DNA of 64,000 nucleotides from an uncultured Paracoccaceae bacterium (GCA_947496535.1 CANMDE010000001.1:868001-932000), one strand, 5' to 3'; shown: positions 44,201 to 53,399, numbered from the stretch's first letter. Notes: generated by a model from the letters alone, not told the origin. Numbers and translations are program-made.

Positions 44201-44645
44201 TTTTGACCAATTCCATATCGTCGCCGAGCACATCAGTTGCCGGGATGACTGGTACGTCTGCAGCAATGGCGACCTGGCGGGCGCTGGCCTTGTCGCCCAA
44301 CTCGCGCATGGTCTTCGCCTTGGGGCCGATGAAGGTGATGCCGTTGGCATGGCAGGCATCGACGAAATCGGGGTTTTCGGACAGCAGGCCGTATCCGGGG
44401 TGGATCGCATCTGCGCCTGACATCTTGGCGACGCGGATAATCTCTTCGATGCTCAGGTAGGCAGCGACCGGTCCAAGGTCTTCACCGATCCGGTAGGCTT
44501 CATCCGCTTTGAAACGGTGCAGACCCAGCTTGTCCTCCTCGGCGTAGACAGCAACGGTCTTTTTACCCATCTCATTCGCGGCGCGCATAATGCGGATCGC
44601 GATCTCACCCCGGTTGGCAATCAGAATCTTTTTGAAATCGGCCAT
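41202..44645 (-). CDS. pyc: Pyruvate carboxylase
   Basis: The 1147-residue single-chain enzyme has an N-terminal biotin carboxylase (about 5-455), a carboxyltransferase domain (about 535-800, TTMRDGHQSLLATRMR and the metal site HFHTHDTSG), an allosteric linker, and a C-terminal biotinyl domain with TIEAMKMETG. It makes oxaloacetate from pyruvate and bicarbonate using ATP. The length is standard for the alpha4 type. ATG 44645 gives MADFKKILIANRGEIA, typical. Confidence 0.97.
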   Translation of the reverse strand: MADFKKILIANRGEIAIRIMRAANEMGKKTVAVYAEEDKLGLHRFKADEAYRIGEDLGPVAAYLSIEEIIRVAKMSGADAIHPGYGLLSENPDFVDACHANGITFIGPKAKTMRELGDKASARQVAIAADVPVIPATDVLGDDMELVKKQAAEVGYPLMLKASWGGGGRGMRPIMNEDELIEKVREGRREAEAAFGNGEGYLEKMIIRARHVEVQILGDSHGQMYHLWERDCSVQRRNQKVVERAPAPYLSGTQREQICNLGKKICQHVNYECAGTVEFLMDMDSGEFYFIEVNPRVQVEHTVTEEVTGIDIVRAQILIAEGKSLVEATGCASQYDVKLDGHALQCRVTTEDPMNNFIPDYGRIQMYRSATGPGIRLDGGTAYSGAVITRYYDSLLTKVTARAPTPEMAIARMDRALREFRIRGVSTNIAFVENLLKHPTFLNNEYSTKFIDDTSDLFNFSKRRDRATKILTYIADITVNGHPETLGRPLPAAEIKQPKPPVMPTTDVVPGSRDILDEFGPEAVASWLRDQKQLLITDTTMRDGHQSLLATRMRSIDMIRIAPTYAAKMNQLFSVECWGGATFDVAYRFLQECPWQRLRDIRANMPNIMTQMLLRASNGVGYTNYPDNVVESFVAQAAKSGVDVFRVFDSLNWVENMRVAMDAVIKAEKVCEGTICYTGDLMDPNRSKYDLKYYVGMAKELEAAGAHVLGLKDMAGLLKPASATALVTALKEEVDLPIHFHTHDTSGAAIATVLAASAAGVDCVDAAMDALSGNTSQPTLGSIVEALKGTERDTGLDVQAIRQISNYFEQVRGHYAAFESGLQAPASEVYLHEMPGGQFTNLKAQARSLGLEERWHEVAQTYADVNQMFGDIVKVTPSSKVVGDMALMMVSQGLTREQVEDPAVDVVFPDSVVDMMRGALGQPPGGWPKTIQKIILKGEKASTERPGKSLKPIDLEAAKVDLSAQLDGMKLDDEDLNGYLMYPKVFLDYAGRHRTYGPVRTLPTRTFFYGMEPGEEISAEIDPGKTLEIRMQAVSEMNEDGEVKVFFELNGQPRTIRVLNRLAAAEKVQGPKAEDGNPDHIGAPMPGVVATVAAVAGKKVTAGELLLTIEAMKMETGIHAERDAVVKAVHVQAGGQIDAKDLLVELE

Positions 44646-44707
44646 CTATTTGTCCCCTTCGCAACTGCGGCATTCCTAAGGGGCAATGACGGGATGGTCC
44701 ATACGGT

Positions 44708-45847
44708 TTACTGCGTAGATCGTATGCAATGTGGCAGATCGCGCAACGATTGCGCCCCAAGTTGCGCCATGTTGCTGATCATGTCCTTGCGTAGAATATC
44801 AATCAGGTGGGCCGCACCCGGTTCCCCCAATGCGCCCAAAGCGTAGTGAAACGCGCGGCCCAGCATGACGAAATCGGCACCAAGAGCGAGTGCGCGCAGT
44901 ACATCCAGCCCGCCTTCGATTCCGCTGTCAAAGATGATTGGCAGGGTCGTGGCGGCCCGGATGGTGGGCAAAACCTCGATCGTGGCTGGGGCAGCGTCAA
45001 ATTGCCGACCCGCGTGATTGCTGACCCAGATCGCGTCTGCACCGATGTTGGCAAGCTTGGTGGTGTCATCCGCTTTCAGAACGCCTTTGACGACCAAAGG
45101 CCCGTCCCACAGGTCGCGCAGCGCCTTGAGGTAATCCCAGTCGGGCGAGGTGCGCATCAGATACCCGATATGCTGGTTCGAGGGCAGGGCCGCCCGATTG
45201 TTTGAATAGCTTTCCATCAACCGCAGGCGCGGCATGCCAGTCTTGCGAATTCCGTTCAGCCAGACGGGGCACCGGGCCGCCTGAAAGGCCAGACGAGGGG
45301 TGAGTTTGGGTGGATTGGTCAGCCCGCTGCGGGTTTGCCGTTCGCGGCGGGAAGGGGCGGGAACATCCAGCGTCAGGACGAGGGTGTGAAAGCCTGATGC
45401 CTTTGCCCGCTTCAGAATGTCATCGCGGATCGTTGGATCGCGCGGTGGGTAAAGCTGAAACCATCCCTGATCACCTGCATGCCGCCCGACATCCTCGGGC
45501 AGTTGGCTTGCGACAGTGGACAATGTGTAGGGAATGTTTGCGCGGGCGGCGGTTCTGGCCAGCATTTGTTCTGCACCCGGCCAGATCAGGCCAGACATGC
45601 CGACCGGCGCAATGCCGATTGGAAGTGGATGTGGTTTGCCCAGAAAGGTTATGCGGAGGTCTGGATCAAACTCACCATGCAGGATGGATGGGTCGAACAG
45701 CACCCGGTCCAGCGCAGCGCGGTTTCGTCTTTGGGTGGCCTCGACACCGGTGGCGCTATCCAGATATTCCCAGACGAAATGCGGGATACGCCGCCGGGCG
45801 CGCGCCTTGAGGTCTGAAATAGCGGGATATTTGCTGTGCAAGTCCAT
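44708..45847 (-). CDS. FMN-dependent alpha-hydroxy-acid dehydrogenase (LldD-type)
   Basis: The 379-residue TIM barrel has the FMN-binding and catalytic pattern: PIGIAPVGMSGLIWPGAE, WFQLYPP, LTLDVPAPSRRERQ, VSNHAGRQFD with catalytic His, and FDSGIEGGLDVLRALALGAD. It oxidises L-lactate or a related 2-hydroxy acid to the 2-oxo acid. The start ATG 45847 gives MDLHSKYPAI. It lies 62 bp upstream of pyc on the same strand, so lactate oxidation and pyruvate carboxylation may be expressed together. L-lactate is likely but not certain. Confidence 0.9.
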   Translation of the reverse strand: MDLHSKYPAISDLKARARRRIPHFVWEYLDSATGVEATQRRNRAALDRVLFDPSILHGEFDPDLRITFLGKPHPLPIGIAPVGMSGLIWPGAEQMLARTAARANIPYTLSTVASQLPEDVGRHAGDQGWFQLYPPRDPTIRDDILKRAKASGFHTLVLTLDVPAPSRRERQTRSGLTNPPKLTPRLAFQAARCPVWLNGIRKTGMPRLRLMESYSNNRAALPSNQHIGYLMRTSPDWDYLKALRDLWDGPLVVKGVLKADDTTKLANIGADAIWVSNHAGRQFDAAPATIEVLPTIRAATTLPIIFDSGIEGGLDVLRALALGADFVMLGRAFHYALGALGEPGAAHLIDILRKDMISNMAQLGAQSLRDLPHCIRSTQ

Positions 45848-45916
45848 TGGTGGCACGCTATGTCAGACGTTACGGGTTTGGCAATCGCCGGAGCCTCCGG
45901 TGGGGGGCTTGTGCCG

Positions 45917-45944
45917 AAAAAGAAACATGCCAGTGGCATGTTTC
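45917..45944 (-). repeat. Perfect inverted repeat with T-run upstream of lldD-type gene
   Basis: GAAACATGCCA (45922-45932) faces TGGCATGTTTC (45934-45944), and a T5 run follows on the minus strand. It looks like a terminator, but it lies upstream of the hydroxy-acid dehydrogenase start, so it could attenuate that leader or end a small transcript. Similar hairpins recur between genes in Roseobacters (recollection). Confidence 0.55.
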
Positions 45945-46043
45945 AGGCATAAGCGGGCGGAGCCCAGAAGGCCAAGATGAAGTTGGGAGAACATTCATAG
46001 AACAAGGCTTTTCTATGTGGTGGAGACGGGCTATGTTCTGCCC

Positions 46044-48434
46044 ATGAATGATTTCTCGGAAGATGATGCCTTTGAAGCTGCGGTGCCGCTGAGCCAGCGG
46101 GCAATGGCGGGGCATGCTGCACCCTATTTTGATGGTTTGAACCCGGCGCAACGTGAGGCGGTTGAGGTTTTGGATGGGCCGGTTCTGATGCTTGCGGGCG
46201 CTGGAACGGGCAAGACCAAGGCGCTGACCACCCGTATTGCGCATCTGCTGGCCACTGGCACCGCCCGCCCGCATGAGATTTTGGCGGTTACATTTACCAA
46301 CAAGGCCGCCCGCGAGATGAAATCGCGGGTTGGTGGTTTGATGGGGCAGGCGGTTGAAGGGATGCCGTGGCTTGGCACGTTCCATTCGGTTTGCGCCAAA
46401 CAGCTGCGCCGTCATGCGGAACTGGTGAACCTCAAATCCAACTTCACGATTCTGGATACGGACGATCAGATCAGGTTGATGAAGCAGCTGATCGTCGCAG
46501 CCGATATCGACGACAAACGCTGGCCTGCGCGGATGCTGGCCGGCATCATCGATGGCTGGAAGAACAAGGCCTATACGCCTGATAAAGTGCCGGTCGCTGA
46601 TAGTGGCGCGTTTGATCATAAGGGTGTGGAGCTTTACGCAGCCTATCAGGCCCGGTTGCGCGATCTGAACGCCGTCGATTTTGGCGATATTCTGCTTCAT
46701 ATGGTGACGATCTTTCAGGCGCATGACGACGTGCTGCAGCAGTATCAGCGCTGGTTCCGCTATATTCTGGTGGACGAGTATCAGGATACCAATGTCGCCC
46801 AATATATGTGGCTGCGTCTGCTGGCCGCGTCGCACAAGAACATCTGTTGTGTCGGCGATGACGACCAGTCGATCTATGGCTGGCGTGGGGCTGAAGTGGG
46901 TAATATCCTGCGGTTTGAAAATGATTTTCCGGGTGCGCATGTGGTGCGGTTGGAAGAGAATTACCGCTCCACCCCGCATATTCTGGCGGCCGCTTCCGGT
47001 GTTATTGCGGCCAATAAGGGGCGGTTGGGCAAGACGCTGTTCACCTCGCGGGAAGACGGCGAAAAGGTTCGTCTGATCGGCCATTGGGACGGTGAGGAAG
47101 AAGCGCGCTGGATCGGTGAAGAGGTTGAGGCGATGCAGCGCGGCACCCGTGGGCTTGATCCCGTTGGGTTGGACCGGATGGCGATCCTTGTCCGCGCCTC
47201 ACACCAGATGCGTGCGTTTGAGGATCGGTTTCTGACAATCGGACTGCCGTATCGCGTGATCGGTGGTCCGCGCTTTTATGAGCGTATGGAGATCAGGGAC
47301 GCGATGGCCTATTTTCGGTTAGCCGTGTCGCCCGAGGATGATCTGGCGTTTGAGCGGATCGTGAATACTCCCAAACGGGGTCTTGGTGACAAGGCCGTGC
47401 AGACCATCCAGCGTACCGCAAGGTCAAATGGCGTGTCGCTTGTGGAAGGGGCACGGCTTGTCTGTCAGGGACGGCTTTTGGGCGGCAAAGGGCTGAAAGA
47501 GCTGACCATTCTGGTTGACGCAATTGATCGCTGGAACGGGCAGGTGCGGGCCGAGGCCGATACCCATGTGGAACTGGCTGAGATGATATTGGACGAAAGC
47601 GGTTACACCGGCTTTTGGCAGAATGACAAAACACCCGAAGCGCCGGGGCGATTGGAGAACCTCAAGGAACTGGTCAAGGCGTTGGAGAATTTTGAGAACC
47701 TGCAGGGGTTCCTCGAACATGTCAGCCTGATCATGGATAACGAGACCGAGGAGGCGGGCGAAAAGGTCAGTATCATGACTTTGCACGCAGCCAAGGGCCT
47801 TGAATTTCCCGCCGTGTTTCTGCCGGGTTGGGAAGACGGATTGTTCCCCTCGCAGCGGTCCATGGATGAAAGCGGGCTGAAGGGTTTGGAGGAAGAACGC
47901 AGGCTGGCCTATGTGGGGATCACGCGGGCTGAGGAGCTGTGTACGATTTCCTTTGCGGCCAACAGGCGGGTCTATGGCCAGTGGCAATCAGCGATGCCTT
48001 CGCGGTTCATTGATGAACTGCCGGAGGATCACGTGGAAGTACTGACGCCGCCGGGTCTTTATGGCGGGGGATATGGGGCTGCTGGCATGGCCGCCAACTC
48101 CAGCCCGAAAATGCAGGAAATGATGGGCAGTGACTTGCACGAACAGGCCGCGCGCGCGGATGTCTATAACTCGCCGGGCTGGAAGCGGCTGCAATCGCGT
48201 GGGGCGCAGCGCGGCATGTCGATGCCGTCTGAGGCCCGAAATATGACCATTGATCTGGATGCCGTGAGTGCGTTCACCGAGGGCGACCGCGTTTTCCATC
48301 AGAAGTTCGGCTATGGCGAGGTGATGGGGATCGAAGGTGACAAGCTGGAGATCGAGTTTGACAAAGCCGGGGCGAAGCATGTGGTCGCGCGGTTTGTGGT
48401 CAGTGCTGAACAGGCGGATGACGTGCCGTTTTAA
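46044..48434 (+). CDS. UvrD/PcrA-type DNA helicase
   Basis: The 796-residue SF1A helicase contains Walker [40 protein letters not shown], and late [28 protein letters not shown] with VGITRAEEL. The C terminus ([24 protein letters not shown]) is a Tudor-like PcrA tail that may contact RNA polymerase. It unwinds DNA in nucleotide excision and mismatch repair. ATG 46044 is chosen; 46017 would add nine residues. The stop overlaps the convergent acetyltransferase gene by 4 bp. Confidence 0.94.
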   Translation: MNDFSEDDAFEAAVPLSQRAMAGHAAPYFDGLNPAQREAVEVLDGPVLMLAGAGTGKTKALTTRIAHLLATGTARPHEILAVTFTNKAAREMKSRVGGLMGQAVEGMPWLGTFHSVCAKQLRRHAELVNLKSNFTILDTDDQIRLMKQLIVAADIDDKRWPARMLAGIIDGWKNKAYTPDKVPVADSGAFDHKGVELYAAYQARLRDLNAVDFGDILLHMVTIFQAHDDVLQQYQRWFRYILVDEYQDTNVAQYMWLRLLAASHKNICCVGDDDQSIYGWRGAEVGNILRFENDFPGAHVVRLEENYRSTPHILAAASGVIAANKGRLGKTLFTSREDGEKVRLIGHWDGEEEARWIGEEVEAMQRGTRGLDPVGLDRMAILVRASHQMRAFEDRFLTIGLPYRVIGGPRFYERMEIRDAMAYFRLAVSPEDDLAFERIVNTPKRGLGDKAVQTIQRTARSNGVSLVEGARLVCQGRLLGGKGLKELTILVDAIDRWNGQVRAEADTHVELAEMILDESGYTGFWQNDKTPEAPGRLENLKELVKALENFENLQGFLEHVSLIMDNETEEAGEKVSIMTLHAAKGLEFPAVFLPGWEDGLFPSQRSMDESGLKGLEEERRLAYVGITRAEELCTISFAANRRVYGQWQSAMPSRFIDELPEDHVEVLTPPGLYGGGYGAAGMAANSSPKMQEMMGSDLHEQAARADVYNSPGWKRLQSRGAQRGMSMPSEARNMTIDLDAVSAFTEGDRVFHQKFGYGEVMGIEGDKLEIEFDKAGAKHVVARFVVSAEQADDVPF

Positions 48435-49024
48435 TCATCCACGGAGCCGATGATTTTTGCGGGGTTGCCGACAGCGATCATGCGAGGTGCGACATCCTTG
48501 GTAACAACTGATCCTGCACCAATAATTGCGCCGTCACCTATCGTCACACCCGGCATGATAATCGCGCCTGCGCCGATCCATGTATAAGCCCCGATGCTGA
48601 TGGGGTGCGCGATGTTCATTACTTCGAAGGGCGGCATCTGTCCGGAGGCGTCGACAAAGCGATCTTCGGGCCGTTTGGGGTGGCTTGCCGTGATCAGTTG
48701 CACATTTGGCCCGATGGCTGCGTAGTCGCCGATAGTGATCGTCGCCCCGTCCAGCAAGGTGCACCCGGTGTTGAAGTAAACCCATTTGCCAAGATGCACA
48801 TGGCGGCCATACTCGACATAAAAGGGCGGGGTAACGGTGCATGGGCCGTCCATTGACCCGAACAGGGCCTTCATAGCCGCATGTCGCGCTTCCGCATCAG
48901 AGGCGGGTGTGGCATCCAGTTCCGCCTTGGCCTTGGCGCATTCTGCCATGATCGCCAATATATCCGGGTCGATACCGTTATGGACCTGTCCCGCGACCAG
49001 TTTTTGGTAATTTGATAATATCAT
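48431..49024 (-). CDS. Hexapeptide-repeat O-acetyltransferase (maltose/galactoside type)
   Basis: The 197-residue product has an N-terminal Mac domain (about 1-60, [12 protein letters not shown]) and a left-handed beta helix with many hexapeptide repeats ([50 protein letters not shown]). The catalytic His lies in [11 protein letters not shown]. It transfers acetyl from acetyl-CoA to a sugar hydroxyl. Real substrate may be a surface or storage glycan. Confidence 0.9.
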   Translation of the reverse strand: MILSNYQKLVAGQVHNGIDPDILAIMAECAKAKAELDATPASDAEARHAAMKALFGSMDGPCTVTPPFYVEYGRHVHLGKWVYFNTGCTLLDGATITIGDYAAIGPNVQLITASHPKRPEDRFVDASGQMPPFEVMNIAHPISIGAYTWIGAGAIIMPGVTIGDGAIIGAGSVVTKDVAPRMIAVGNPAKIIGSVDD

Positions 49025-49070
49025 TATGCGGCCAGTAGGTGCCAAGGCGGCATGATTTGCAAGGGCAGTT

Positions 49071-49667
49071 TCAGGACAACCACACCGGCACCAGCGTCAG
49101 CACAAGTAACCCAGCCATTGTCCAGTTGAAGATGCGCAAAAGCCGGGGCCGTGTCAGCAGCCGTTTGATCTGTGTGCCGATCCCGGCCCATACCGCGACG
49201 GATGGTTGATTTGTTGCGGCGAACACCCCGGCGACGAAGATGGCTGGCCATATTCCGGCGCCCTCTGGTGTGTAGTTGGTGACGGCATAGATCGCCATGT
49301 ACCACGCCTTTGGATTGACCCATTGAAACGCTGCCGCTTGCAGGAAGGTAAAGGGTTTGCCGCCGGTCTCTCCCTCTTTCGGGGGCGCTGCATTGGCGAT
49401 TTTCCATGCCAGATAAAGCAGGTAAGCGGTCGACAGGGTCTGCATGATCAGCTGGGCTTGCGGATAGAGCGCGAATATCTGGCCCAGCCCAAGCCCGACC
49501 AGAAAAACCATGAAAGCGTGGCCCAGCGAGATACCAACCATATGCGGTACTGAACGGCGCAGCCCGAAATTCGCGCCCGAGGCCATTAACATCAGGTTAT
49601 TCGGCCCCGGTGTGATGGAGCTGACAAAGGCAAAGCCGATCAGGGCAATCATGAGTTCGTAATTCAT
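49071..49667 (-). CDS. LysE-family amino-acid exporter
   Basis: The 198-residue product has six membrane helices and the LysE/RhtB motif [20 protein letters not shown] near the N terminus. ATG 49667 gives [16 protein letters not shown]; starts at 49736 would add a hydrophilic lead. It exports an amino acid or related compound. It is divergent from the Lrp-type gene at 49740, with an inverted repeat in between, which suggests specific control by amino-acid level. Confidence 0.9.
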   Translation of the reverse strand: MNYELMIALIGFAFVSSITPGPNNLMLMASGANFGLRRSVPHMVGISLGHAFMVFLVGLGLGQIFALYPQAQLIMQTLSTAYLLYLAWKIANAAPPKEGETGGKPFTFLQAAAFQWVNPKAWYMAIYAVTNYTPEGAGIWPAIFVAGVFAATNQPSVAVWAGIGTQIKRLLTRPRLLRIFNWTMAGLLVLTLVPVWLS

Positions 49668-49690
49668 TGCGCAATGATACGCATGAAATG

Positions 49691-49715
49691 ACACAATGAA
49701 ATTGCCAAATTGTGT
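49691..49715. promoter_or_regulatory. Inverted repeat between lysE-type and lrp-type genes
   Basis: ACACAAT (49691-49697) and ATTGTGT (49709-49715) form a 7-bp perfect inverted repeat with 11 bp between the arms. It sits in the 72-bp divergent region and could be the Lrp-family operator for both genes. Confidence 0.55.
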
Positions 49716-49739
49716 GGATTGCGGATAAAGTTGCAACTT

Positions 49740-50192
49740 ATGACGGATAATGATCCCATTACTGACGCAATATTGCGTGAACTTTCGCTGGATGGGCGGA
49801 TCAGCAACCTGCGGCTTGCCGAAAAGGTGGGCCTGTCACCCTCCGCCTGTTTGCGCCGGGTGCAAGAGCTTGAACGAACGGGCGTGATCAAGGGGTATCG
49901 CGCCCGGCTTGATCCTGCACAGACCGGACGGGCCTATGTGGTCTATGTCGCGGTTGGATTGGCCGAGCACACCAAAGACGCGCAACTGGGGTTTGAACGG
50001 GCCATGCAACGCGCAGCAGAAGTGACCGAGTGTCACAACGTGGCCGGGGCTTTTGAGTACATGCTGCGGGTCGAGGTGGCGGATTTGCCCGCCTACAAGG
50101 CGTTTCACACCGACATTCTGGGGACCGTCCCGCATGTGCGGTCGATCACCAGTTACATGGTGATGGGTTCGCCCAAGGACACGCGGGCCTAG
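49740..50192 (+). CDS. Lrp/AsnC-family transcriptional regulator
   Basis: The 150-residue product has an N-terminal helix-turn-helix (DAILRELSLDGRISNLRLAEKVGLSPSACLRRVQELE) and a C-terminal RAM domain that binds amino acids (VYVAVGLAEHT, NVAGAFEYMLRVEVADLPAYKAF). Its divergent partner is a LysE-type exporter, so it probably activates export when an amino acid builds up. ATG 49740 is chosen over 49710. Confidence 0.9.
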   Translation: MTDNDPITDAILRELSLDGRISNLRLAEKVGLSPSACLRRVQELERTGVIKGYRARLDPAQTGRAYVVYVAVGLAEHTKDAQLGFERAMQRAAEVTECHNVAGAFEYMLRVEVADLPAYKAFHTDILGTVPHVRSITSYMVMGSPKDTRA

Positions 50193-50270
50193 CAGCCGAT
50201 CCCTTTTGATTTGGGTCAAGGATTTCCGTTGAGGGGCAGCGCATCCTTTTTGCAGGAAAAGGGGGATGTC

Positions 50271-50762
50271 ATGCCTGCTGCCACAAACAAAGCCGACCTG
50301 CTTGCCGTGACACAAAAGGAATTTGGCAAGCTGACGGGATTGGTCGAAACGGTTGATCCTATTTTTGCGATGCAAAAGGAGGATGATACCTCGATCAAGG
50401 ATGTGATTGCCCACCGCGCCCATTGGATTGACTTGTTTCTTGGTTGGTACGCCGACGGTCAGGCGGACAAGCCGGTCTCTTTCCCCGCCGAAGGGTACAA
50501 GTGGAATGACCTCAAACGGTACAATGCTGATTTGCGCGAGCGGCAGGCAGATTTGTCGTGGGAGGATGCAAAGGCAACGCTGGACAAAAATCACGCAAGG
50601 CTGACCGATTGGATCGACGGATTGTCTGATGAAGCGCTTTATGGCGGCCCCATGAAGGGCGCCAACAACAAGTGGACACCAGGGCGCTGGGCCGAAGCTG
50701 CCGGGCCAAGCCATTTCCGGTCTGCCGCGAAATACATCCGCGCAAGGCTCCGTTCCAAATAA
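50271..50762 (+). CDS. ClbS/DfsB family four-helix protein
   Basis: The 163-residue product has the pattern of the ClbS/DfsB (DinB-like) family: KADLLAVTQKEFGKLTGLVETV, SIKDVIAHRAHWIDLFLGWYADG, and WTPGRWAEAAGPSHFRSAAKYIRA. ClbS protects cells by hydrolysing colibactin in E. coli; most relatives have unknown targets. GGGGGA is the RBS. It abuts the CCUCC hairpin array, whose terminator on the opposite strand starts at the stop codon. Confidence 0.88.
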   Translation: MPAATNKADLLAVTQKEFGKLTGLVETVDPIFAMQKEDDTSIKDVIAHRAHWIDLFLGWYADGQADKPVSFPAEGYKWNDLKRYNADLRERQADLSWEDAKATLDKNHARLTDWIDGLSDEALYGGPMKGANNKWTPGRWAEAAGPSHFRSAAKYIRARLRSK

Positions 50763-51057
50763 AAAAACGACGATGCTCGGGAGGAGGATGAGCATCGCCG
50801 TCTTTATTTTTTGCGCCCTCCACGGGGAGGAGGAAGTGTCAGGCGCTTCACGCGGTCCTGCCCGGGAGGAGGATGGGCATTTCCGCTATTGCGATCAGGC
50901 CGGGAGGAGGATGGCCCGATCGAAATTCCTGTTTGTCTAAGAATGGCGGCATCCGGGAGGAGGTGGATGCCGCCACCTTATTGTCCACCTGGCATTCAAG
51001 GGAGGAGGAAGAATTGCCAGGTTTCGTCAGAACCACCGAAGGGGAGGAGAGTGGTTC
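50761..51057 (-). ncRNA. Array of seven CCUCC-loop hairpins (CcsR/cuckoo-type sRNAs)
   Basis: The minus strand downstream of the DUF1127 gene folds into seven hairpins, each with CTCCTCCC (or CTCCTCCCC) in its loop. Hairpin spans, in transcription order: 51057-51030, 51021-50988, 50974-50945, 50922-50892, 50879-50859 (extended 50886-50852), 50846-50813 and 50797-50771. Stem sequences differ while the loop motif is constant. The last hairpin is followed by seven U and ends transcription. This matches the CcsR1-4 locus of Rhodobacter sphaeroides, where such anti-Shine-Dalgarno loops affect stress physiology, but has seven hairpins here. How they are cut into RNAs is unknown. Confidence 0.88.
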
Positions 51058-51068
51058 CGATCCTTGTG

Positions 51069-51284
51069 TTACTTGCCGTATGCGGCTTCCATTGCGATGG
51101 CGCGAATGCCCGCCCGGCTGATGCCCAGGTCATTAAGCTCGCGGTCGTTCAGCTCTTGAAGCTCGTTTACGGTATTCCGATATACGCGGTAGGCTGCCCA
51201 CTTCACCGCAAGCGCATCACGCACATGGTCGAAGCGTTCGGTAAGGGTCAGGCCAGAGAAATCTGTTTGTGTTTGGTATGCCAT
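51069..51284 (-). CDS. DUF1127 small RNA-binding protein (CcaF1-like)
   Basis: The 71-residue product contains YRNTVNELQELNDRELNDLGI followed by SRAGIRAIAMEAAYG, a DUF1127 domain. In Rhodobacter sphaeroides the equivalent protein is encoded just before the CcsR sRNAs, binds RNA and influences their processing. The same order occurs here, 12 bp before the first hairpin. ATG 51284 (MAYQTQTDFSG) gives the family length; ATG 51299 would add five residues. Expression there is stress-controlled; the promoter here was not resolved. Confidence 0.88.
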   Translation of the reverse strand: MAYQTQTDFSGLTLTERFDHVRDALAVKWAAYRVYRNTVNELQELNDRELNDLGISRAGIRAIAMEAAYGK

Positions 51285-51527
51285 TGTCTGCTCTTTCATC
51301 CTTGCGACGTTCACGCCGCTCGTGTTGTGCTCATGATGTATGAATATGCTGCGCCTGCACAATGGTTGTTTGCGCAATGCTGCCATGCAGAAAGTGCATA
51401 AGCGCTTCTGACCTAATGGCGTGAAGTAGTCACATTACCCACGATGCGGGCTGTTTCCCTTGCGCTTTGATGAAAACGTGCCAGATGTGGCCAAATAAGT
51501 AGCAGTCCACGAACCCGGAGAAAAATC

Positions 51528-52601
51528 TTGGCGATCACCCGTGACGAAGTCTTAGGCGCATTATCCAGACTGACATTGCCTGACGGGCGCGACATCGTTT
51601 CGCGCGATATGGTGCGGGCCCTGACCATTGAGGGCGATAACGTCCGTTTTGTGATTGAAGCGGCTGATCCAACTGAGGCGTCCGGCCTGGAAGGTGTCAG
51701 GCAGGCCGCAGAGCGGACCGTGGCCGCATTGTCGGGTGTCGCTGACGTTTCGGTCATTTTGACCGCGCATGGCCCTGCCGCGAAACCGCCGGAGCCGCCG
51801 TCGCTTAAGATCGGTCGTCATCCGACGCCGCAGGCCGGACCAGCCCAGGTTGCTGGCGTCGACCGTATTCTTGCCATCGGGTCGGGTAAGGGCGGTGTCG
51901 GCAAATCCACCGTGTCATCCAATCTGGCTGTTGCGCTTGCCAAGGAGGGACGCCGGGTTGGGCTGTTGGACGCCGATATCTATGGCCCCTCGCTGCCTCG
52001 TATGATGGGCGTGAACAAGCGTCCCGGCAGCCCGGATGGTAAAACTATCATTCCATTGCAGGCCCACGGGGTCACGATGATGTCCATCGGCTTGATGGTC
52101 GATCCAGCCAAGGCGGTTGTCTGGCGCGGCCCTATGCTTATGGGTGCGCTGCAGCAGATGTTGGGACAGGTCGAATGGGGCGAGCTGGACGTGCTGATCG
52201 TCGATTTGCCGCCCGGCACCGGAGACGTGCAGTTGACCTTGTGCCAGAAGACACAACTGACCGGCGCGGTCGTTGTCAGCACCCCGCAGGATGTGGCGCT
52301 GATTGATGCGCGCAAGGCGATTGATATGTTCAATACGCTAAACACGCCCGTTCTTGGTTTGATTGAAAATATGTCGACATTCGTCTGCCCCAATTGCGGC
52401 CACGAGGCGCATATCTTTGGGCATGGTGGCGTGGCCGCCGAGGCCGAAAAGATCGGCGCACCATTTTTGGGCAGCCTGCCAATTGATCTTGATACAAGGC
52501 TCGCGGGTGACGATGGCACCCCGATTGCCGCAGGCGATGGGCCGATGGCTGAGGCGTATGGGCAACTCGCCCGTCGCTTCATTGATGGTGGTATGGCGTG
52601 A
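51528..52601 (+). CDS. apbC: Iron-sulfur cluster carrier Mrp/ApbC
   Basis: The 357-residue product has an N-terminal MIP18/DUF59-like domain (about 5-95), a deviant Walker A IGSGKGGVGKSTVSSNLA and the Cys pair in FVCPNCGHEA that binds a bridging 4Fe-4S cluster. It carries clusters to target proteins. The start codon is TTG 51528 with GGAG seven bases upstream, since no ATG fits. The stop overlaps the following GTG start (GTGA), suggesting coupling. Confidence 0.92.
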   Translation: MAITRDEVLGALSRLTLPDGRDIVSRDMVRALTIEGDNVRFVIEAADPTEASGLEGVRQAAERTVAALSGVADVSVILTAHGPAAKPPEPPSLKIGRHPTPQAGPAQVAGVDRILAIGSGKGGVGKSTVSSNLAVALAKEGRRVGLLDADIYGPSLPRMMGVNKRPGSPDGKTIIPLQAHGVTMMSIGLMVDPAKAVVWRGPMLMGALQQMLGQVEWGELDVLIVDLPPGTGDVQLTLCQKTQLTGAVVVSTPQDVALIDARKAIDMFNTLNTPVLGLIENMSTFVCPNCGHEAHIFGHGGVAAEAEKIGAPFLGSLPIDLDTRLAGDDGTPIAAGDGPMAEAYGQLARRFIDGGMA

Positions 52602-53077
52602 TACGGGCGGCGACTTCGGCTGACGCTGATGCGATCTGGGCGCTGATTGAGCCGGTCTTCCGTGCCGGCGAGACCATGGCCGTGCCCCGCGACATTGGGC
52701 GTGCTGACGCTTTGGCGCTGTGGATGAATGGTTCAACATACGTTGACGAAGGACCCGACGGTGTTTTGGGCACCTACTATATCAGGACCAACAAGCCCGG
52801 CGGCGGTGCGCATGTCTGCAACTGCGGATATATCGTTTCCGAAGCGGCGCGCGGGCAGGGGCTGGCGCGGCGGATGTGCGAGCATTCGCAGGATGAGGCG
52901 CGGGCGCTGGGCTACCGGGCGATGCAGTTCAACTTTGTTCTGGCCAGCAATGTGGGTGCTGTTGGGCTTTGGCAAAGGTTGGGCTTTGATACGGTTGGGA
53001 CGATACCCGATGCCTTTGATCATCCACATGCGGGTCTGGTCGATGCGTTCGTGATGTACAAACGGCTGACGGCTTAG
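52598..53077 (+). CDS. GNAT acetyltransferase
   Basis: The 159-residue product has a GNAT domain: IRAATSADADAIWALIEPVFRAG, CGYIVSEAARGQGLARRMCEHSQDEA (acetyl-CoA loop) and NVGAVGLWQRLGF. GTG 52598 overlaps the apbC stop by 4 bp. It may acetylate a small amine or a protein; no specific substrate is suggested by the neighbourhood. Confidence 0.88.
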   Translation: MIRAATSADADAIWALIEPVFRAGETMAVPRDIGRADALALWMNGSTYVDEGPDGVLGTYYIRTNKPGGGAHVCNCGYIVSEAARGQGLARRMCEHSQDEARALGYRAMQFNFVLASNVGAVGLWQRLGFDTVGTIPDAFDHPHAGLVDAFVMYKRLTA

Positions 53078-53163
53078 ACGACGTCCAATCTGTTGCGCTG
53101 CGAACACGGCTGCACTCGCGTCCGGTTTCATCATCTGGGAATTTCTGGAATCTCATGCGATTT

Positions 53164-53187
53164 CGAATCACATAACTGTGTGATTCG
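53164..53187 (+). terminator. Inverted repeat after GNAT gene, likely terminator
   Basis: CGAATCACA (53164-53172) pairs perfectly with TGTGATTCG (53179-53187) over a 6-base loop, followed by TTTGTTTTG. It lies 87 bp after the GNAT stop and probably ends the apbC transcript. Confidence 0.6.
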
Positions 53188-53399
53188 TTTGTTTTGAATG
53201 TCGATTCATTCGTTTTAGCGGGTTCAAACAGACCATTTGGACGACCTAAGGTAAGTTTTTTGGGAATGTCTGGAATAACCGCTGCCCTCTCAAATTTTAC
53301 TACATATTGTGTCATATAGTGCTAAAGGCACCACAAATACACCAAATTTGACCACCTCACATCAATATGTTGTTTGGCGGAGGTCCAAAAAACACCATC

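Noticed and set aside
50771..51057. Recurrent GGGAGGAGG motifs resembling a CRISPR-like repeat or a run of ribosome binding sites
   Set aside because: The repeats are only about 9 bases, lie in hairpin loops, and are not followed by start codons at good spacing. Their minus-strand reading with a terminator fits CCUCC sRNAs much better.
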